Shown here piece by piece: positions 33,637-42,701 of a DNA stretch of 64,000 nucleotides. The notes below the pieces were generated by a model. That model ran no database searches. It worked only from the letters and a program-made list of their open reading frames with translations, and had not been told where the DNA came from. The stretch is from assembly GCF_013456555.2 (NCBI RefSeq), contig NZ_CP059154.1:1302001-1366000 (forward strand), read 5' to 3'. Each line of letters begins with the position of its first letter. The stretch's first letter is position 1. A program made the translations under genes and the position numbers. The DNA comes from Natrinema zhouii. GTDB lineage: Archaea; Halobacteriota; Halobacteria; Halobacteriales; Natrialbaceae.

Positions 33637-34869
33637 TCAAGCCTCGAGGTGCTCGATGCGGGCGTACCGGCCGGCCCGCCAGCCGGCGACGATCGCGACG
33701 ATCGTTCCGGCCCCGAGCGCGAGCGCGAACCCGCCGGCGTAGATCTCGGGCGGCGTCCGGAGGAGTCGCTCGAAGCCGATCACCGACGCCGAGAACCGAT
33801 TCAACCCGAGCACGGCCAGCGGCGTCACCGCGACGGCGAGCAGCCCGCCGGCCAATCCGATAACGAGTCCCTGCGTCCCGATCGTGCCGGCGAGCAGCCG
33901 ACGAGAGAGCCCGATCGCGCGGAGCGCCGCGAGCTCCTCGCGTTGTTGGTGGGCCACGAGCGCGAACAGGTTGGCCGTCAGGACGATCCCGCCGAGGACA
34001 GCGAGCCCGACCAGCGTCGCGCCGCTCGCGAGCACCATCGTCCGCTCCTCGAGCATCGACTGCACCTGTTCATCGCTGGTCCGAACGTCGTACTCGGGAT
34101 GCTCCTCGCTCAGGTCGTCCGCGACGGCGTCGCGGTCGGCGTCGTCCGCCACGTCGGCGGTGAGGTACGTCGCCCGATCGGTCCCCGACGTGCCGGCGAT
34201 GGCCTGCAGGTCGCCCAGCGGGACCGTCACCGCCGGCGAGCCGAGGTACTGCGAGTAGTAGCCGGAGAGGCCGATGACGGTGAGCTCGTTCGCCGCCGCG
34301 GTGTGTCGGCTGGTTCCGACGTAGACCGTGTCGCCGACCGAGACGCCCAGTTCGTCGGCGACCCGCGGATCGAGGATTATCTCGTCGCGCTGGGGCTCGT
34401 CGGACGGGGGACTCGCGGCGGTCTCTTCGTCCACCTCGAACCCGTGGCCCGCCTCGAAGTCGAAGCCGTCGTGGGTCTCCTGAACGCCAACCGCGGGTCT
34501 GCGCTCGAGGTCCGACGGGTCCGTTCCGAGGTAGACGTCGTACATAGCGATCGGGGAGGCCGAGGAAATGTCGTCCCGCGCGGTGAGCTGAGCCGCCGTC
34601 CCGTGAGCGCCGACGATCGGGTTTTCAGTGCCGCTGGCCGCCGGATCGACCGGAGAGCGAGAGATCCAGATGTCCCGATCTGCGCTGTCCAGCCCCTGCT
34701 CTCCCTTCTCGACGACGCCCACGCCGAGGCTCGCGAGCACCGTCACCGAGAGGACGGCCAGGGTGACCGCGAGCACGGTGAGGACGGTCCGGCCGGGCGA
34801 GCGCCGGAGCTGTGCGAGCGCGAGTCCGATGACGGCTCGCGTTCGAACGATCGCGCCGCCGACGCTCAT
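33637..34869 (-). CDS. ABC transporter permease, FtsX/MacB type (second permease)
   Basis: Encodes 410 aa. Helix 1 (VLTVLAVTLAVLSVTVLASLG, about 28-48) is followed by a large extracytoplasmic MacB-PCD-like domain to about residue 270. A three-helix FtsX domain closes the protein (GLAVLGGIVLTANLFALVAHQQREELAALRAIG and onward). It overlaps the upstream permease (ATGA at 34866-34869). With the ATPase at 36130 it forms a complete exporter or mechanotransmission complex. Cargo could be lipoproteins, peptides or drugs and is not predictable. Confidence 0.88.
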   Translation of the reverse strand: MSVGGAIVRTRAVIGLALAQLRRSPGRTVLTVLAVTLAVLSVTVLASLGVGVVEKGEQGLDSADRDIWISRSPVDPAASGTENPIVGAHGTAAQLTARDDISSASPIAMYDVYLGTDPSDLERRPAVGVQETHDGFDFEAGHGFEVDEETAASPPSDEPQRDEIILDPRVADELGVSVGDTVYVGTSRHTAAANELTVIGLSGYYSQYLGSPAVTVPLGDLQAIAGTSGTDRATYLTADVADDADRDAVADDLSEEHPEYDVRTSDEQVQSMLEERTMVLASGATLVGLAVLGGIVLTANLFALVAHQQREELAALRAIGLSRRLLAGTIGTQGLVIGLAGGLLAVAVTPLAVLGLNRFSASVIGFERLLRTPPEIYAGGFALALGAGTIVAIVAGWRAGRYARIEHLEA

Positions 34870-36140
34870 CGTCCCACCTCCGAGAGGACGGACGTCCGCG
34901 CGGCCACCGCGAGGGGATAGGGAACGGCGACGAGGCCCGACAGGAGGGCGACGGCGATCGCGTACGGGACGAACAACGGATGGAACTGCGCGACCGCTCC
35001 CGGGGCGACGGTCGCGCTGGCAATCGCGTTGACGCCGACGATTCCTGCCGCGCCGAGGCCGATCCCGACGAGCGAGCCGACGAACGTGGTGACTCCCGTC
35101 GAAATCGCGACCACGGCGAGCCGGCCGCGAGTGGGGATGCCGATCGACTCGAGGACGGCCAGCGTCCGCCGGTCCTCGTCGACGGTCATGCCCATGGTCG
35201 TCGCGACGAACGACGCACAGATCGTCACGCCGACGATCAGCGCGATGACGCTGGTCGCGAACGCCAGCCCGTCCTCGAACAGCGCGGCGGGGTCGGCGCT
35301 TCCGGCGACCTCGACTGACGCGTCGGGATACGCGTCAGTTGCGGCCGACTGCGCCGCGTCGGAGTCGCCCCAGACCAGCACTCGATCGGCGAGTTGCCCG
35401 TCGTCGGCCCCGGAAACCGACTGGAGCTCGCTCGCGTGAACGAGCGCGATCGGGGCACCGGTCTCCTCACCCTCGGCGTCCGCGACAGCCGTCACCGTTA
35501 CTGACAGTTCGTTCGACCGCATCGGCCCCCTCGAGACGGCCAGCTCGTCGCCGTCGGACGCGCCGAGTCGGTCGGCAGCGGTGTGAGAGAGCACGATGCC
35601 GCCGTTTTGCGGGCCGTCGTAGGACCCGTTCGCGTAGTGTGAATCGCCCGGCTCGAGGCGGTCCGTCGGCAGCCCCGCGACGGTCCGCGACTCGCCGTCG
35701 GGAACGACGCCGACGAGACGGACCGTTTTCGGCTCGCCGCCGTCCGCCTCGAGTCGCACCGTCTCGACGAGCACCGGTGAGGCGTGGTCGACACCGTCGT
35801 GTGAGCGGATGGCCCCAGCCCGTTCGTTCGTCGCCCCGAGGCGCGGTCCTTCGACCCCGTCGACGGACGATAATGTGCTCCCCTCGGTCGGCGTGATACG
35901 GACGTCCGCATCGTCTCGAGTCGTCGCGCCGCCGTCGGCCAGCGCCAGCGCGATGCCCGTCACGACGAGCAGGAACGCGATCGTCAGTGCGACGGCACCG
36001 ATGGTCGACACGATCCGGCCCGCCGTCGTCCCCGTCGCTCGCTGCCACCACCGACTGAGTGTCAGTCCGACGAGCCCCGTCCACCGCGTTCGTCGCTTCG
36101 TCTCGACGCCCTCGGGTAGCCCGTCGGTCTCATCGGTCAT
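34866..36140 (-). CDS. ABC transporter permease, FtsX/MacB type (first permease)
   Basis: Encodes 424 aa with the same topology as its partner: one N-terminal helix (IVSTIGAVALTIAFLLVVTGIAL), an extracytoplasmic domain with many Asp/Glu, then three FtsX helices ending VALLSGLVAVPYPLAVAART. It pairs with the gene at 33637 to make the heterodimeric membrane part. ATG 36140 is used, overlapping the ATPase end (36130) by 11 bp. Start upstream is possible but would run further into the ATPase coding region. Confidence 0.88.
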   Translation of the reverse strand: MTDETDGLPEGVETKRRTRWTGLVGLTLSRWWQRATGTTAGRIVSTIGAVALTIAFLLVVTGIALALADGGATTRDDADVRITPTEGSTLSSVDGVEGPRLGATNERAGAIRSHDGVDHASPVLVETVRLEADGGEPKTVRLVGVVPDGESRTVAGLPTDRLEPGDSHYANGSYDGPQNGGIVLSHTAADRLGASDGDELAVSRGPMRSNELSVTVTAVADAEGEETGAPIALVHASELQSVSGADDGQLADRVLVWGDSDAAQSAATDAYPDASVEVAGSADPAALFEDGLAFATSVIALIVGVTICASFVATTMGMTVDEDRRTLAVLESIGIPTRGRLAVVAISTGVTTFVGSLVGIGLGAAGIVGVNAIASATVAPGAVAQFHPLFVPYAIAVALLSGLVAVPYPLAVAARTSVLSEVGR

Positions 36141-36891
36141 CGTCCACCCGCCCGTCGCGAAGCGTGATGACGCGATCCGCAACCGACAGCGTGGCCGCGT
36201 CGTGCGAGGCCACCAGCACCGCACGATCGCGCCCGATATCGGTCAGGAGTTCGAGGACGTCACCGCCGGTCGCCGTATCGAGTTCGCCCGTCGGCTCGTC
36301 GGCGACGATCACGTCCGGATCGGTCGAGAGCGCCCGTGCGATCGCGACACGCTGTCGCTCGCCGCCGCTGAGTTCGCCGGGCAGGTGCGCGGTGCGATCA
36401 CCCAGCCCGACCGCCTCGAGCAGATCGGTCGCACGCTCCCGCCGGTCGGACCGGGGGACGCCCGCCTGCACGAGCGGCAACGCGACGTTCGCACGAGCGG
36501 ACAGCGACGGCAGGAGGTGGAACCGCTGGAACACGATCCCGATGTGGCGTCGCCGCATTCGGGTTCGCTCCCCGTCGGAGAGCGCCGCGAGGTCGGTGTC
36601 GCGCAGCCGAACGCTGCCCTCCGTCGGCACCAGCAGCCCAGCGACCGCGTGCAGGATCGTCGACTTCCCGCTCCCGCTCGGCCCCTCGAGTCCGACGATG
36701 GTCCCCGTCGGCACGTCGAAGGAGACGTCGCGGAGCGCGGTCACCGTCCGCTCGTCGCTCGAGCGAAAGCGCCCGCCGCTCGAGCCGTAGCGGTGAGTGA
36801 CGTCCTCGAGACGAACGGCCGTCGTCGATTCGCGGTCATCCGTTCGGTCCCTCGACGACGATCGCGACTCGTGAACTGATTGGTTGAACAT
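36130..36891 (-). CDS. ABC transporter ATP-binding protein, LolD/MacB type
   Basis: Encodes 253 aa. Walker A is GPSGSGKST near residue 69, the Q loop is IGIVFQRFHLLPSLSA, the signature is LSGGERQRVAIARAL, Walker B is DVIVADEPTGELD and the H loop is VLVASHDAAT. The sequence RFHLLPSLSARANVALPLV is typical of the LolD/MacB/FtsE subfamily. It is the first gene of the three-gene operon with the two FtsX-type permeases. The N-terminal 30 residues are an acidic extension. Confidence 0.92.
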   Translation of the reverse strand: MFNQSVHESRSSSRDRTDDRESTTAVRLEDVTHRYGSSGGRFRSSDERTVTALRDVSFDVPTGTIVGLEGPSGSGKSTILHAVAGLLVPTEGSVRLRDTDLAALSDGERTRMRRRHIGIVFQRFHLLPSLSARANVALPLVQAGVPRSDRRERATDLLEAVGLGDRTAHLPGELSGGERQRVAIARALSTDPDVIVADEPTGELDTATGGDVLELLTDIGRDRAVLVASHDAATLSVADRVITLRDGRVDDDR

Positions 36892-37128
36892 CCTTACAGG
36901 GGTCTCACTGCCAGCGGACGGCGCACCGACTCATTGTTTCGACCCGGTTACCCCTGTCAGCCGGGCGCTACCCGCGTTCCCGTGGACGACAACGGTCGGG
37001 TAGCCGGCACGAGACGCGAGCGTCAGCGACGCTCCATCGGGTTGTCTGCCGTTCGCCTATTCGAGGGTGTTCCGCCGCGGTAGGGATGCACTGTCCGCCG
37101 GATCGACGCTGAAACGAGGACGTACAGG

Positions 37129-37344
37129 TTAGCGGCCGTGGTAGTCAGATTCCCTTATTTGTTCGATCATTTTGAGTGGAGTCGAATTTCGAAGAGACCA
37201 GTCGACCAGCGGGTCGCGTTCGGGTACCGCCACGCCGCAGTCGGGACACCGTTTCGGCTCCCTCGAGGTGAGTTGTCCTCGAAGATCGGGTTCGGATACA
37301 GCGATCACGTTCGACAGGTTCTCGCGGAGAAACCGTGTACCCAT
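37129..37344 (-). CDS. Short CxxC-containing ORF, possible gene or fragment
   Basis: Encodes 71 aa. One CPDCG motif (residues 33-37) in an otherwise hydrophilic sequence. Codon use in the first two thirds is GC-rich and gene-like. A single CxxC is only half a zinc site, so this may be a fragment of a larger zinc-ribbon gene or a small protein needing a partner. It is divergent from the FixH-like gene, which starts 110 bp away. Low confidence. Confidence 0.35.
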   Translation of the reverse strand: MGTRFLRENLSNVIAVSEPDLRGQLTSREPKRCPDCGVAVPERDPLVDWSLRNSTPLKMIEQIRESDYHGR

Positions 37345-37382
37345 CGAAGTTCCGATACTATTGGCCGATTGTAGTGTATTTC

Positions 37383-37416
37383 CGATACATGAACCACCTT
37401 TTCGATGAATGAACCA
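37383..37416. repeat. Two near-identical 14-bp direct repeats upstream of the FixH-like gene
   Basis: cgatacatgaacca (37383) and cgatgaatgaacca (37403) are 20 bp apart, two helical turns, and lie about 50 bp upstream of ATG 37454. They could be a regulator binding pair. Confidence 0.55.
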
Positions 37417-37453
37417 TATTCTTCATGCTTCTACTAAACGATCGTCTCACAGG

Positions 37454-38032
37454 ATGGCGTTCAAGAAACCACTGATCGCGCTCGTAATGCTTGCAGTGTT
37501 GATGACCGGTATCGCGACGCCGGGTATGGCCCATGAGACACAGAACGTCGAAGGGTATGACATCACCTTCGGTGGTGCGGATGAACCCCTCATCACTGGC
37601 GAACGGATGTGGGTAGAGTTCGAGATCGTGAATAACGAGACAGGCGAGCCAGTCACGGACCAAGCCGAGAATCTAACCGTGTCCGTCCAGACCGCCGAGA
37701 GCGAGAAAACCGCGCTCGAACTCAGTGAGAAACACGGGGAACCGGGCGTGTACGAAGCACCAGTCATCTTCACGGGGTCCGGCGACTACGTCGTCCACCT
37801 CGAAGGCAGTGTCGAAGGGACGGAGGTCCACACTCACTTCGAGAAGGAGGTTCGAGACCATATTACGCTCGAGTACCCCAGTGACGATTCACAGACCGAA
37901 GGCGGCGATAGCGAATCGCAAACCGATGATAGTCAGACTGACGAAGCCGGGTTCGGGTCCCTTAGCGTCGCCATCGTCGGCACTGCCGTGGTGGCTGGTA
38001 TCGGAACGCTGCTCTTACGCCGGCAGCGCTAA
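37454..38032 (+). CDS. Secreted FixH/YtkA-like protein with C-terminal membrane anchor
   Basis: Encodes 192 aa. Signal peptide KKPLIALVMLAVLMTGIATPG, probable cleavage before MAHETQNV. A beta-sandwich domain follows at about 30-140, with YDITFGGADEPLITGE and YVVHLEGSVEGTEVHTHFE, like FixH/YtkA domains. An acidic Asp/Ser/Gln linker leads to a C-terminal segment (AGFGSLSVAIVGTAVVAGIG then LLLRRQR) resembling the PGF-CTERM sorting signal used by archaeosortase, though without the canonical Pro before GF. ATG 37454 gives the best signal peptide. Confidence 0.8.
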   Translation: MAFKKPLIALVMLAVLMTGIATPGMAHETQNVEGYDITFGGADEPLITGERMWVEFEIVNNETGEPVTDQAENLTVSVQTAESEKTALELSEKHGEPGVYEAPVIFTGSGDYVVHLEGSVEGTEVHTHFEKEVRDHITLEYPSDDSQTEGGDSESQTDDSQTDEAGFGSLSVAIVGTAVVAGIGTLLLRRQR

Positions 38033-39391
38033 TCCACCCGATCACCGGTTCCCGCACCCGTATTTACCGCAGAATACATGTCCTCGAGGACGGGTTTGGG
38101 GACAGGAAGAGCGAAGGGAGAAGAGTACGTCGGAGAAAAAAGCTACCCGTCGGCCAGCCCGTCGTAAATATCGCGGTGACAGAGTATCTGACCTCTATGG
38201 AATCCGCGCCCATTCGTCACTCCAGTAGAGCGAATCGATCAGTAGGTACGACGGCCACTCGAGCACATTACCGAACTGTCGACTAGCCGGCGATGTTACT
38301 GGATCCGATCACTGATGAACGACTCGAGTACAGTTCGAACGGCGGCAGTTGGCAGTCTTCGTGACGAGCACACGGACCACCACTCTACTGCGGATCGGCG
38401 ACTCGAGACCGTCACTATTTCGTCGGAATCTCTCGGTGGTGTTCTCGAAACCGCAGCGAACACGCAGACGAGTAACGGGGTCTCCGAGATAATTACAATG
38501 GCAGCGCCTAGTCGGTACTGCTAAAAATTCTGAGAGGAATATCAGGAGATAGTCTTGAATATATACTACAAAATAGCCGGGACAAAACGTGTTCTTGCTG
38601 TCGCAGTTGGTAGTCGATATGGTACCGACTAGCTGCTGCGCTTCTGTCTTGGCTATCCGAGAAGCACGATCTATTGGGGAGACTCTGTTTCTCGATAGTG
38701 ATTCTGTGGTCTGACTGCTCTCTCGAGAAAGATTGAACGATCAACTCGCCTCTGTCGAACAGGATCTGGTTAACAGCGGTTTCGTACGCTCAAAATGAAA
38801 ATTAGCCATTTTATTACTCGTGTGTCAGCAGTCGGGTAAGCATCAGTAGGTGTCTTGGAGATATATCACACTATTATAACGTTTGTCCCCTGTACTAGTA
38901 ATATGATAAACAAGTTCTGGTGGGGATGCTACACTATATATTGTCGCTGCTTCAATCGCTCCCACTTCTCGTTCGAAGGTGCTCCAGTTGGTGAGCCAGT
39001 GAGACGCTCCATCAACTGTTCTATTCCCGTTCGAAAACGGAGAACAGCTCCGCGAAAGTCTGATCCTCACTGCCCGGATTCACTCGAGACGAGTACAGTG
39101 TCCGATCCGTGAACGGCAATAGCAGCGGCGGATAAGATAGAATTACAAATACACGTCTGTAAACTACTGGTCTCAATTGGGAGGATCGTCCGAATCCGTA
39201 CGTGGCCAACGGAGACCGATGCTCTCGAGCCACATCCGACTGGGCCAGACGTGATCGGCGAACCGCGACTGATGAGCGTCGAGTCGCGACGCTCGACGTT
39301 CCAGGTAGCCCTGCCGGTCTCTCGAGCGAGGAGACGCCGAACGACGACCCGAAGACGTATTGGGAGTCCGACGCAACCCATTCACCGAACG
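38033..39391. other. Long gene-poor region with IS relic
   Basis: About 1.36 kb with lower GC. It holds an IS6-like transposase relic at 38560-38797. Two short open frames, on the plus strand near 38315-38524 and on the minus strand near 38843-39070, show no recognisable domain and are not called as genes. This looks like decayed mobile-element territory bordering the catabolic island. Confidence 0.6.
38560..38797 (+). pseudogene. IS6-like transposase relic (internal fragment)
   Basis: Conceptual translation across frames gives pieces of a haloarchaeal IS6-type DDE transposase: TKRVLAVAVGSRYGTD, then (shifted frame) ALLSWLSEKHDLLG, then DQLASVEQDLV. I read these against the remembered pattern VLAVAVS...FLSRLSEKHDL...GQLDYVDRNLIEKWF. 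Stops and frameshifts separate them. The relic at 63481-63883 has the same blocks (KTLLAIAV, LQRLPRKHDLFG), so both descend from one element family. Family assignment is from memory of the motifs, not a search. Confidence 0.6.
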
Positions 39392-40396
39392 ATGTCACCG
39401 ACCGCTCCGACGAGGCGACCGACCGACGCAGCGTTCGTCGACGAGGACGAGTTCGATCCGCCGACCGACCTCCTCAATCTCCCTTGGATCGACGTTCACA
39501 ATCACGCGCAGACGCTTTCGTGGACGGATCGAGAACGGTACGCGCTTTCGGGCTGTGAGGCGATGATCATGGTCGCCTCCGGCTACCACTGGACGCCGTA
39601 CAAACCGGTCGAAGCGGACGACGTTCGCTTTCTCTGGGACGACGCGGTCAATCGTCGAGCGGCTATCGAGCGGAATCACTTTTTCGAGGCCAAACTCGGC
39701 CTCGGTATTCACACCGGCGTTCGAATCGAGGACCCGGACGAGCTGTTGGACGCGATGGACGACTACTGCGAACTGGACGCGGTCGCAGCGATCGGAGAGA
39801 CGGGCGTCACGCCATCTCAACACGTCAGTAGCTGGGACGTGGACGAACAGCGAGCGATCGTCCAGGCGCAGATGGAGCTCGCGGATACCTACGAGCTGCC
39901 GATCATACTCCATACGCCCAACCGATCTGCCGAATCGAAGCGGTCGTACCGCCCGGAGGTACAGACCCCCGGCTACGAGAAGAACACGGGGCTCAGCACG
40001 GAGCCGGTGATCGATGGCGACAATCCGGCGCTCGAGGCGGTCGAGCTCGATGTCGAAGCCATGCGCGATGCGGGTATTAACGACGAGCGGGTCGTCGCCT
40101 CGCACGCGGACCAAAACAATACCGCGTATCTGATGGAGCAGACGGACTGCTATCTGAGCTTTACGATCGGCCACTCGTGGCTGATCGGCGTTACCGCTGC
40201 GGATGTCGCCGACGCGATCGACGAGTACGGTCCGGACCGGATCATGATCGATACGGACTGCGCGAACGTCCTCCGCACCGATCCGTTCGCGCTGAAACGA
40301 GCGATCTTCGAACTGTATCGCTACGGGATCGACGAGGCGGCGATCCGGAAAGTCGTGTTGGAGAACCCGCGGGACGTGTTCGGACTCGGGAGCTGA
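39392..40396 (+). CDS. TatD-like metal-dependent hydrolase, copy 1
   Basis: Encodes 334 aa. Amidohydrolase-superfamily TIM barrel: metal-binding DVHNHA near residue 32, GIHTG, AIGETGV (metal Glu), IILHTPN, SHAD and IDTDCAN, ending in VVLENPRDVFGL, which is typical of TatD C-termini. It is clearly paralogous to the protein at 44511-45506, sharing PTRRPTDA at the N-terminus, which supports ATG 39392. Hydrolytic or lactonase function in a catabolic pathway is possible; substrate unknown. It is convergent with the VOC dioxygenase copy 1. Confidence 0.88.
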   Translation: MSPTAPTRRPTDAAFVDEDEFDPPTDLLNLPWIDVHNHAQTLSWTDRERYALSGCEAMIMVASGYHWTPYKPVEADDVRFLWDDAVNRRAAIERNHFFEAKLGLGIHTGVRIEDPDELLDAMDDYCELDAVAAIGETGVTPSQHVSSWDVDEQRAIVQAQMELADTYELPIILHTPNRSAESKRSYRPEVQTPGYEKNTGLSTEPVIDGDNPALEAVELDVEAMRDAGINDERVVASHADQNNTAYLMEQTDCYLSFTIGHSWLIGVTAADVADAIDEYGPDRIMIDTDCANVLRTDPFALKRAIFELYRYGIDEAAIRKVVLENPRDVFGLGS

Positions 40397-40449
40397 TCGG
40401 GCACTCGAGAACGACTCGGCCTACGATACCAAAGAGAGGGGTAAACAGG

Positions 40450-41406
40450 TCAGTCGGTTTCGAGCGGCGGGAGCATCTCTTCGATCCGCTCGATGTCGAC
40501 ATCGAGCCAGTCGGGGACTTTGAGTTCGTCGCCGTACTCGGCTGGGTCCTGATCGATGGTGAAGCCGGGGCCATCGGTCGCGTACTCGAAGACGGCACCG
40601 CCGGGTTCGGTGATGTACCGCGAGTGGAAGTAGTCACGATCCTTCGTCGAGGTAGTGATGTAGCCGTTCTCGCGGAGAGTATCGCTAATCTGGTCCTGTT
40701 CCCAGTCGTTAGCCACGCGGAAGGCGACGTGGAGGTAGGTCCCGATCCCCATCCGTCCCTGTGGCGCGTTCGGACGGATGAGGACGTCGACAGTGGTGGC
40801 ACACGGCGCGTCGCCGGGCGCTTCGTACCGGATGCGGTCGCCCGCCTGCGGGTGGGTCGCCTCGCCGACGCGGTCCCAGCCCATCGTCTCGAGGACGTCC
40901 ATGGTGCCGGCGGGATCGTTCGAGTGCAGCGTCGTGTTGAACATCCCGCGGATGCCGTGTTCGGCGGGGACGTCGTTGCCGTCGGTCCACGGCTCGATAT
41001 CGGAGTCGCCGGTGACGAGTTCGAACGGGAGACCGTCGGGATCGGTGAACTCGATGGCGGTCTCGTCGAAGCGCTCGTCGATCGTGTGTTCGACGTCGTG
41101 TTCCTCGAAGCGGTTCGTCCAGTAATCGACCGATCCCTCGGGAATCGTTAGCCCGACCGAGCGCATCATTCCCTTGCCGACCATCCCCTCCTCCATCGGC
41201 ATGTTGGTCATCGGGAAGTAGGTCACAATCGTGCCGGGGGTCCCCTCCTCGTCGCCGTAGTAGAGGTGATAAATTTTTTCGGGAACGTCGAAGCGGACCG
41301 TTCGCTTGACGAAGCGCATTCCGAGAACGTTCGTGAAAAAGTCGTAGTTCTCCTGCGGGTCGTCACAGAACGCTGTCACGTGGTGTATCCCTGGAATCTC
41401 TGGCAT
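40450..41406 (-). CDS. VOC ring-cleaving dioxygenase, copy 1
   Basis: Encodes 318 aa of the PcpA/LinE/MhqO family of hydroquinone-type extradiol dioxygenases. Putative Fe(II) ligands: second His of GIHHVTA (residue 8), His of YLHVAF near residue 230, and Glu of AVFEYATD near residue 280. Segment FVKRTVRFDVPEKIYHLYYG is characteristic of the family. I count about 15 differences from copy 2 (50099-51055), roughly 95% identity. Its own promoter has box A TATTTTA on the minus strand at 41440-41446. ATG 41406 matches the other copy. Confidence 0.9.
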   Translation of the reverse strand: MPEIPGIHHVTAFCDDPQENYDFFTNVLGMRFVKRTVRFDVPEKIYHLYYGDEEGTPGTIVTYFPMTNMPMEEGMVGKGMMRSVGLTIPEGSVDYWTNRFEEHDVEHTIDERFDETAIEFTDPDGLPFELVTGDSDIEPWTDGNDVPAEHGIRGMFNTTLHSNDPAGTMDVLETMGWDRVGEATHPQAGDRIRYEAPGDAPCATTVDVLIRPNAPQGRMGIGTYLHVAFRVANDWEQDQISDTLRENGYITTSTKDRDYFHSRYITEPGGAVFEYATDGPGFTIDQDPAEYGDELKVPDWLDVDIERIEEMLPPLETD

Positions 41407-41439
41407 GGTATGGTACACCATTACGTTTAGAGAGGACCG

Positions 41440-41446
41440 TAAAATA
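41440..41446 (-). promoter_or_regulatory. Box A of dioxygenase copy 1
   Basis: Minus-strand TATTTTA, centre 37 nt upstream of ATG 41406. Copy 2 has the same box at the same distance (51089-51095) although the surrounding bases differ. Confidence 0.55.
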
Positions 41447-41691
41447 GCTTTCCATGAAATATCGGCCAGTTAGGATCCTGCTACCACGTTTTGGATAGTG
41501 TCAAACAGCGGAGTTGGGGTGAGTCTGTAAGCAGTTCCACAGAACCGTTTGTGTCCCACCTGCTGTCAAATCAGGACGGTGAGGTTCACGGGCCGAGCCG
41601 AATGGAGTCGAAAAGACGAAAGAACGCATCGGGACGAGCAGGGCTCAGTCCCCTAAACATATTTATCGAATGAGGGTCTTGGTGTAGTGTG

Positions 41692-42630
41692 ATGCGTGCA
41701 CAAGAAACACACCCACAGTTACAGGCGTTCATCGAAGAGTCGGAAGACGCACCGGCGTTTCACGAACTACCGGTCGAAGACGTTCGAGCGATCACCGACG
41801 ACGTGTTCGCGGTCGAGGAACCCGAACCGGTCGGAGACGTCATCGACCGAACCATCGACGGACCCGGCGGCGACCTTCCGCTTCGGATCTACCTCCCGGA
41901 GGGAGAAGAGCCGTTCGCGGTGACGATGTTCTTCCACGGCGGCGGCTTCGTCGCCGGCGGACTCGAGAGTCACGACCAGTTCTGTCGGACGTTCGTAAAC
42001 ACCGCAGATGTCGCCGTCGTTGCCGTCGCCTACCGACTCGCACCGGAACACCCCTTCCCGGCGGCCGTCGAGGACGCGTACGCGGCGACGGAGTGGGTCG
42101 CCGAGAACGCGACGGAGTTCGGTTGCGACCCCGACGAACTCGTCGTCGCCGGCGACTCTGCCGGCGGGACCCTCGCGGCGGTCGTCGCACACATGGCTCG
42201 AGACCAAGACGGTCCCGACATCACGTATCAGGTGCTTCTCTATCCATCAGTCTCCCCACATGAGGATTGGGACTCAATCGACGAGAACGGGGAGGGCTAC
42301 TTCATCACGGCAGCGGACCTGACCTGGTTCGACGAGCAGTACTTCGAACACGAGATCGATGTGATGAACGTCTACGCGTCTCCGCTCTTGGCTCCCGACT
42401 TCGAAGGGCTGCCGCCCGCGACGGTCGTGACGGGCGGATTCGACCCGCTTCGCGACGAGGGGGTCGCGTATGCCGAGCGACTCGAGGAGGCCGGTGTCGA
42501 CGTCTCTCATCACCACTACGACGACGCCATCCACGCCTTCGTCCAGTTAGCCGCAGAGCCGTTCGAGTTCGATCGGTCCCGGGAAGCGCTCGCGGATATC
42601 GCCGACGATCTGCGAACCGCTCTCGAGTGA
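41692..42630 (+). CDS. Alpha/beta hydrolase, hormone-sensitive-lipase (HSL) type esterase
   Basis: Encodes 312 aa. HSL-family hallmarks: oxyanion-hole HGGG in MFFHGGGFVAGG near residue 84, nucleophile elbow GDSAGG near residue 155, Asp in GGFDPLRDEG, and His in YDDAIHAF near residue 285. Typical of carboxylesterases active on short-chain esters; in this context it might hydrolyse an aromatic ester or lactone, which is inference. ATG 41692 is used rather than GTG 41689. An AT-rich box (atatttatcg, 41660) lies upstream. The stop is convergent with the FAH gene. Confidence 0.92.
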   Translation: MRAQETHPQLQAFIEESEDAPAFHELPVEDVRAITDDVFAVEEPEPVGDVIDRTIDGPGGDLPLRIYLPEGEEPFAVTMFFHGGGFVAGGLESHDQFCRTFVNTADVAVVAVAYRLAPEHPFPAAVEDAYAATEWVAENATEFGCDPDELVVAGDSAGGTLAAVVAHMARDQDGPDITYQVLLYPSVSPHEDWDSIDENGEGYFITAADLTWFDEQYFEHEIDVMNVYASPLLAPDFEGLPPATVVTGGFDPLRDEGVAYAERLEEAGVDVSHHHYDDAIHAFVQLAAEPFEFDRSREALADIADDLRTALE

Positions 42631-42701
42631 GGCCGTCAAACCCGTTGGATCACGTTTCGAACGGCTCGTTTCTGCGCGTCGGGCCGGCACCGAGTAGTCG
42701 C

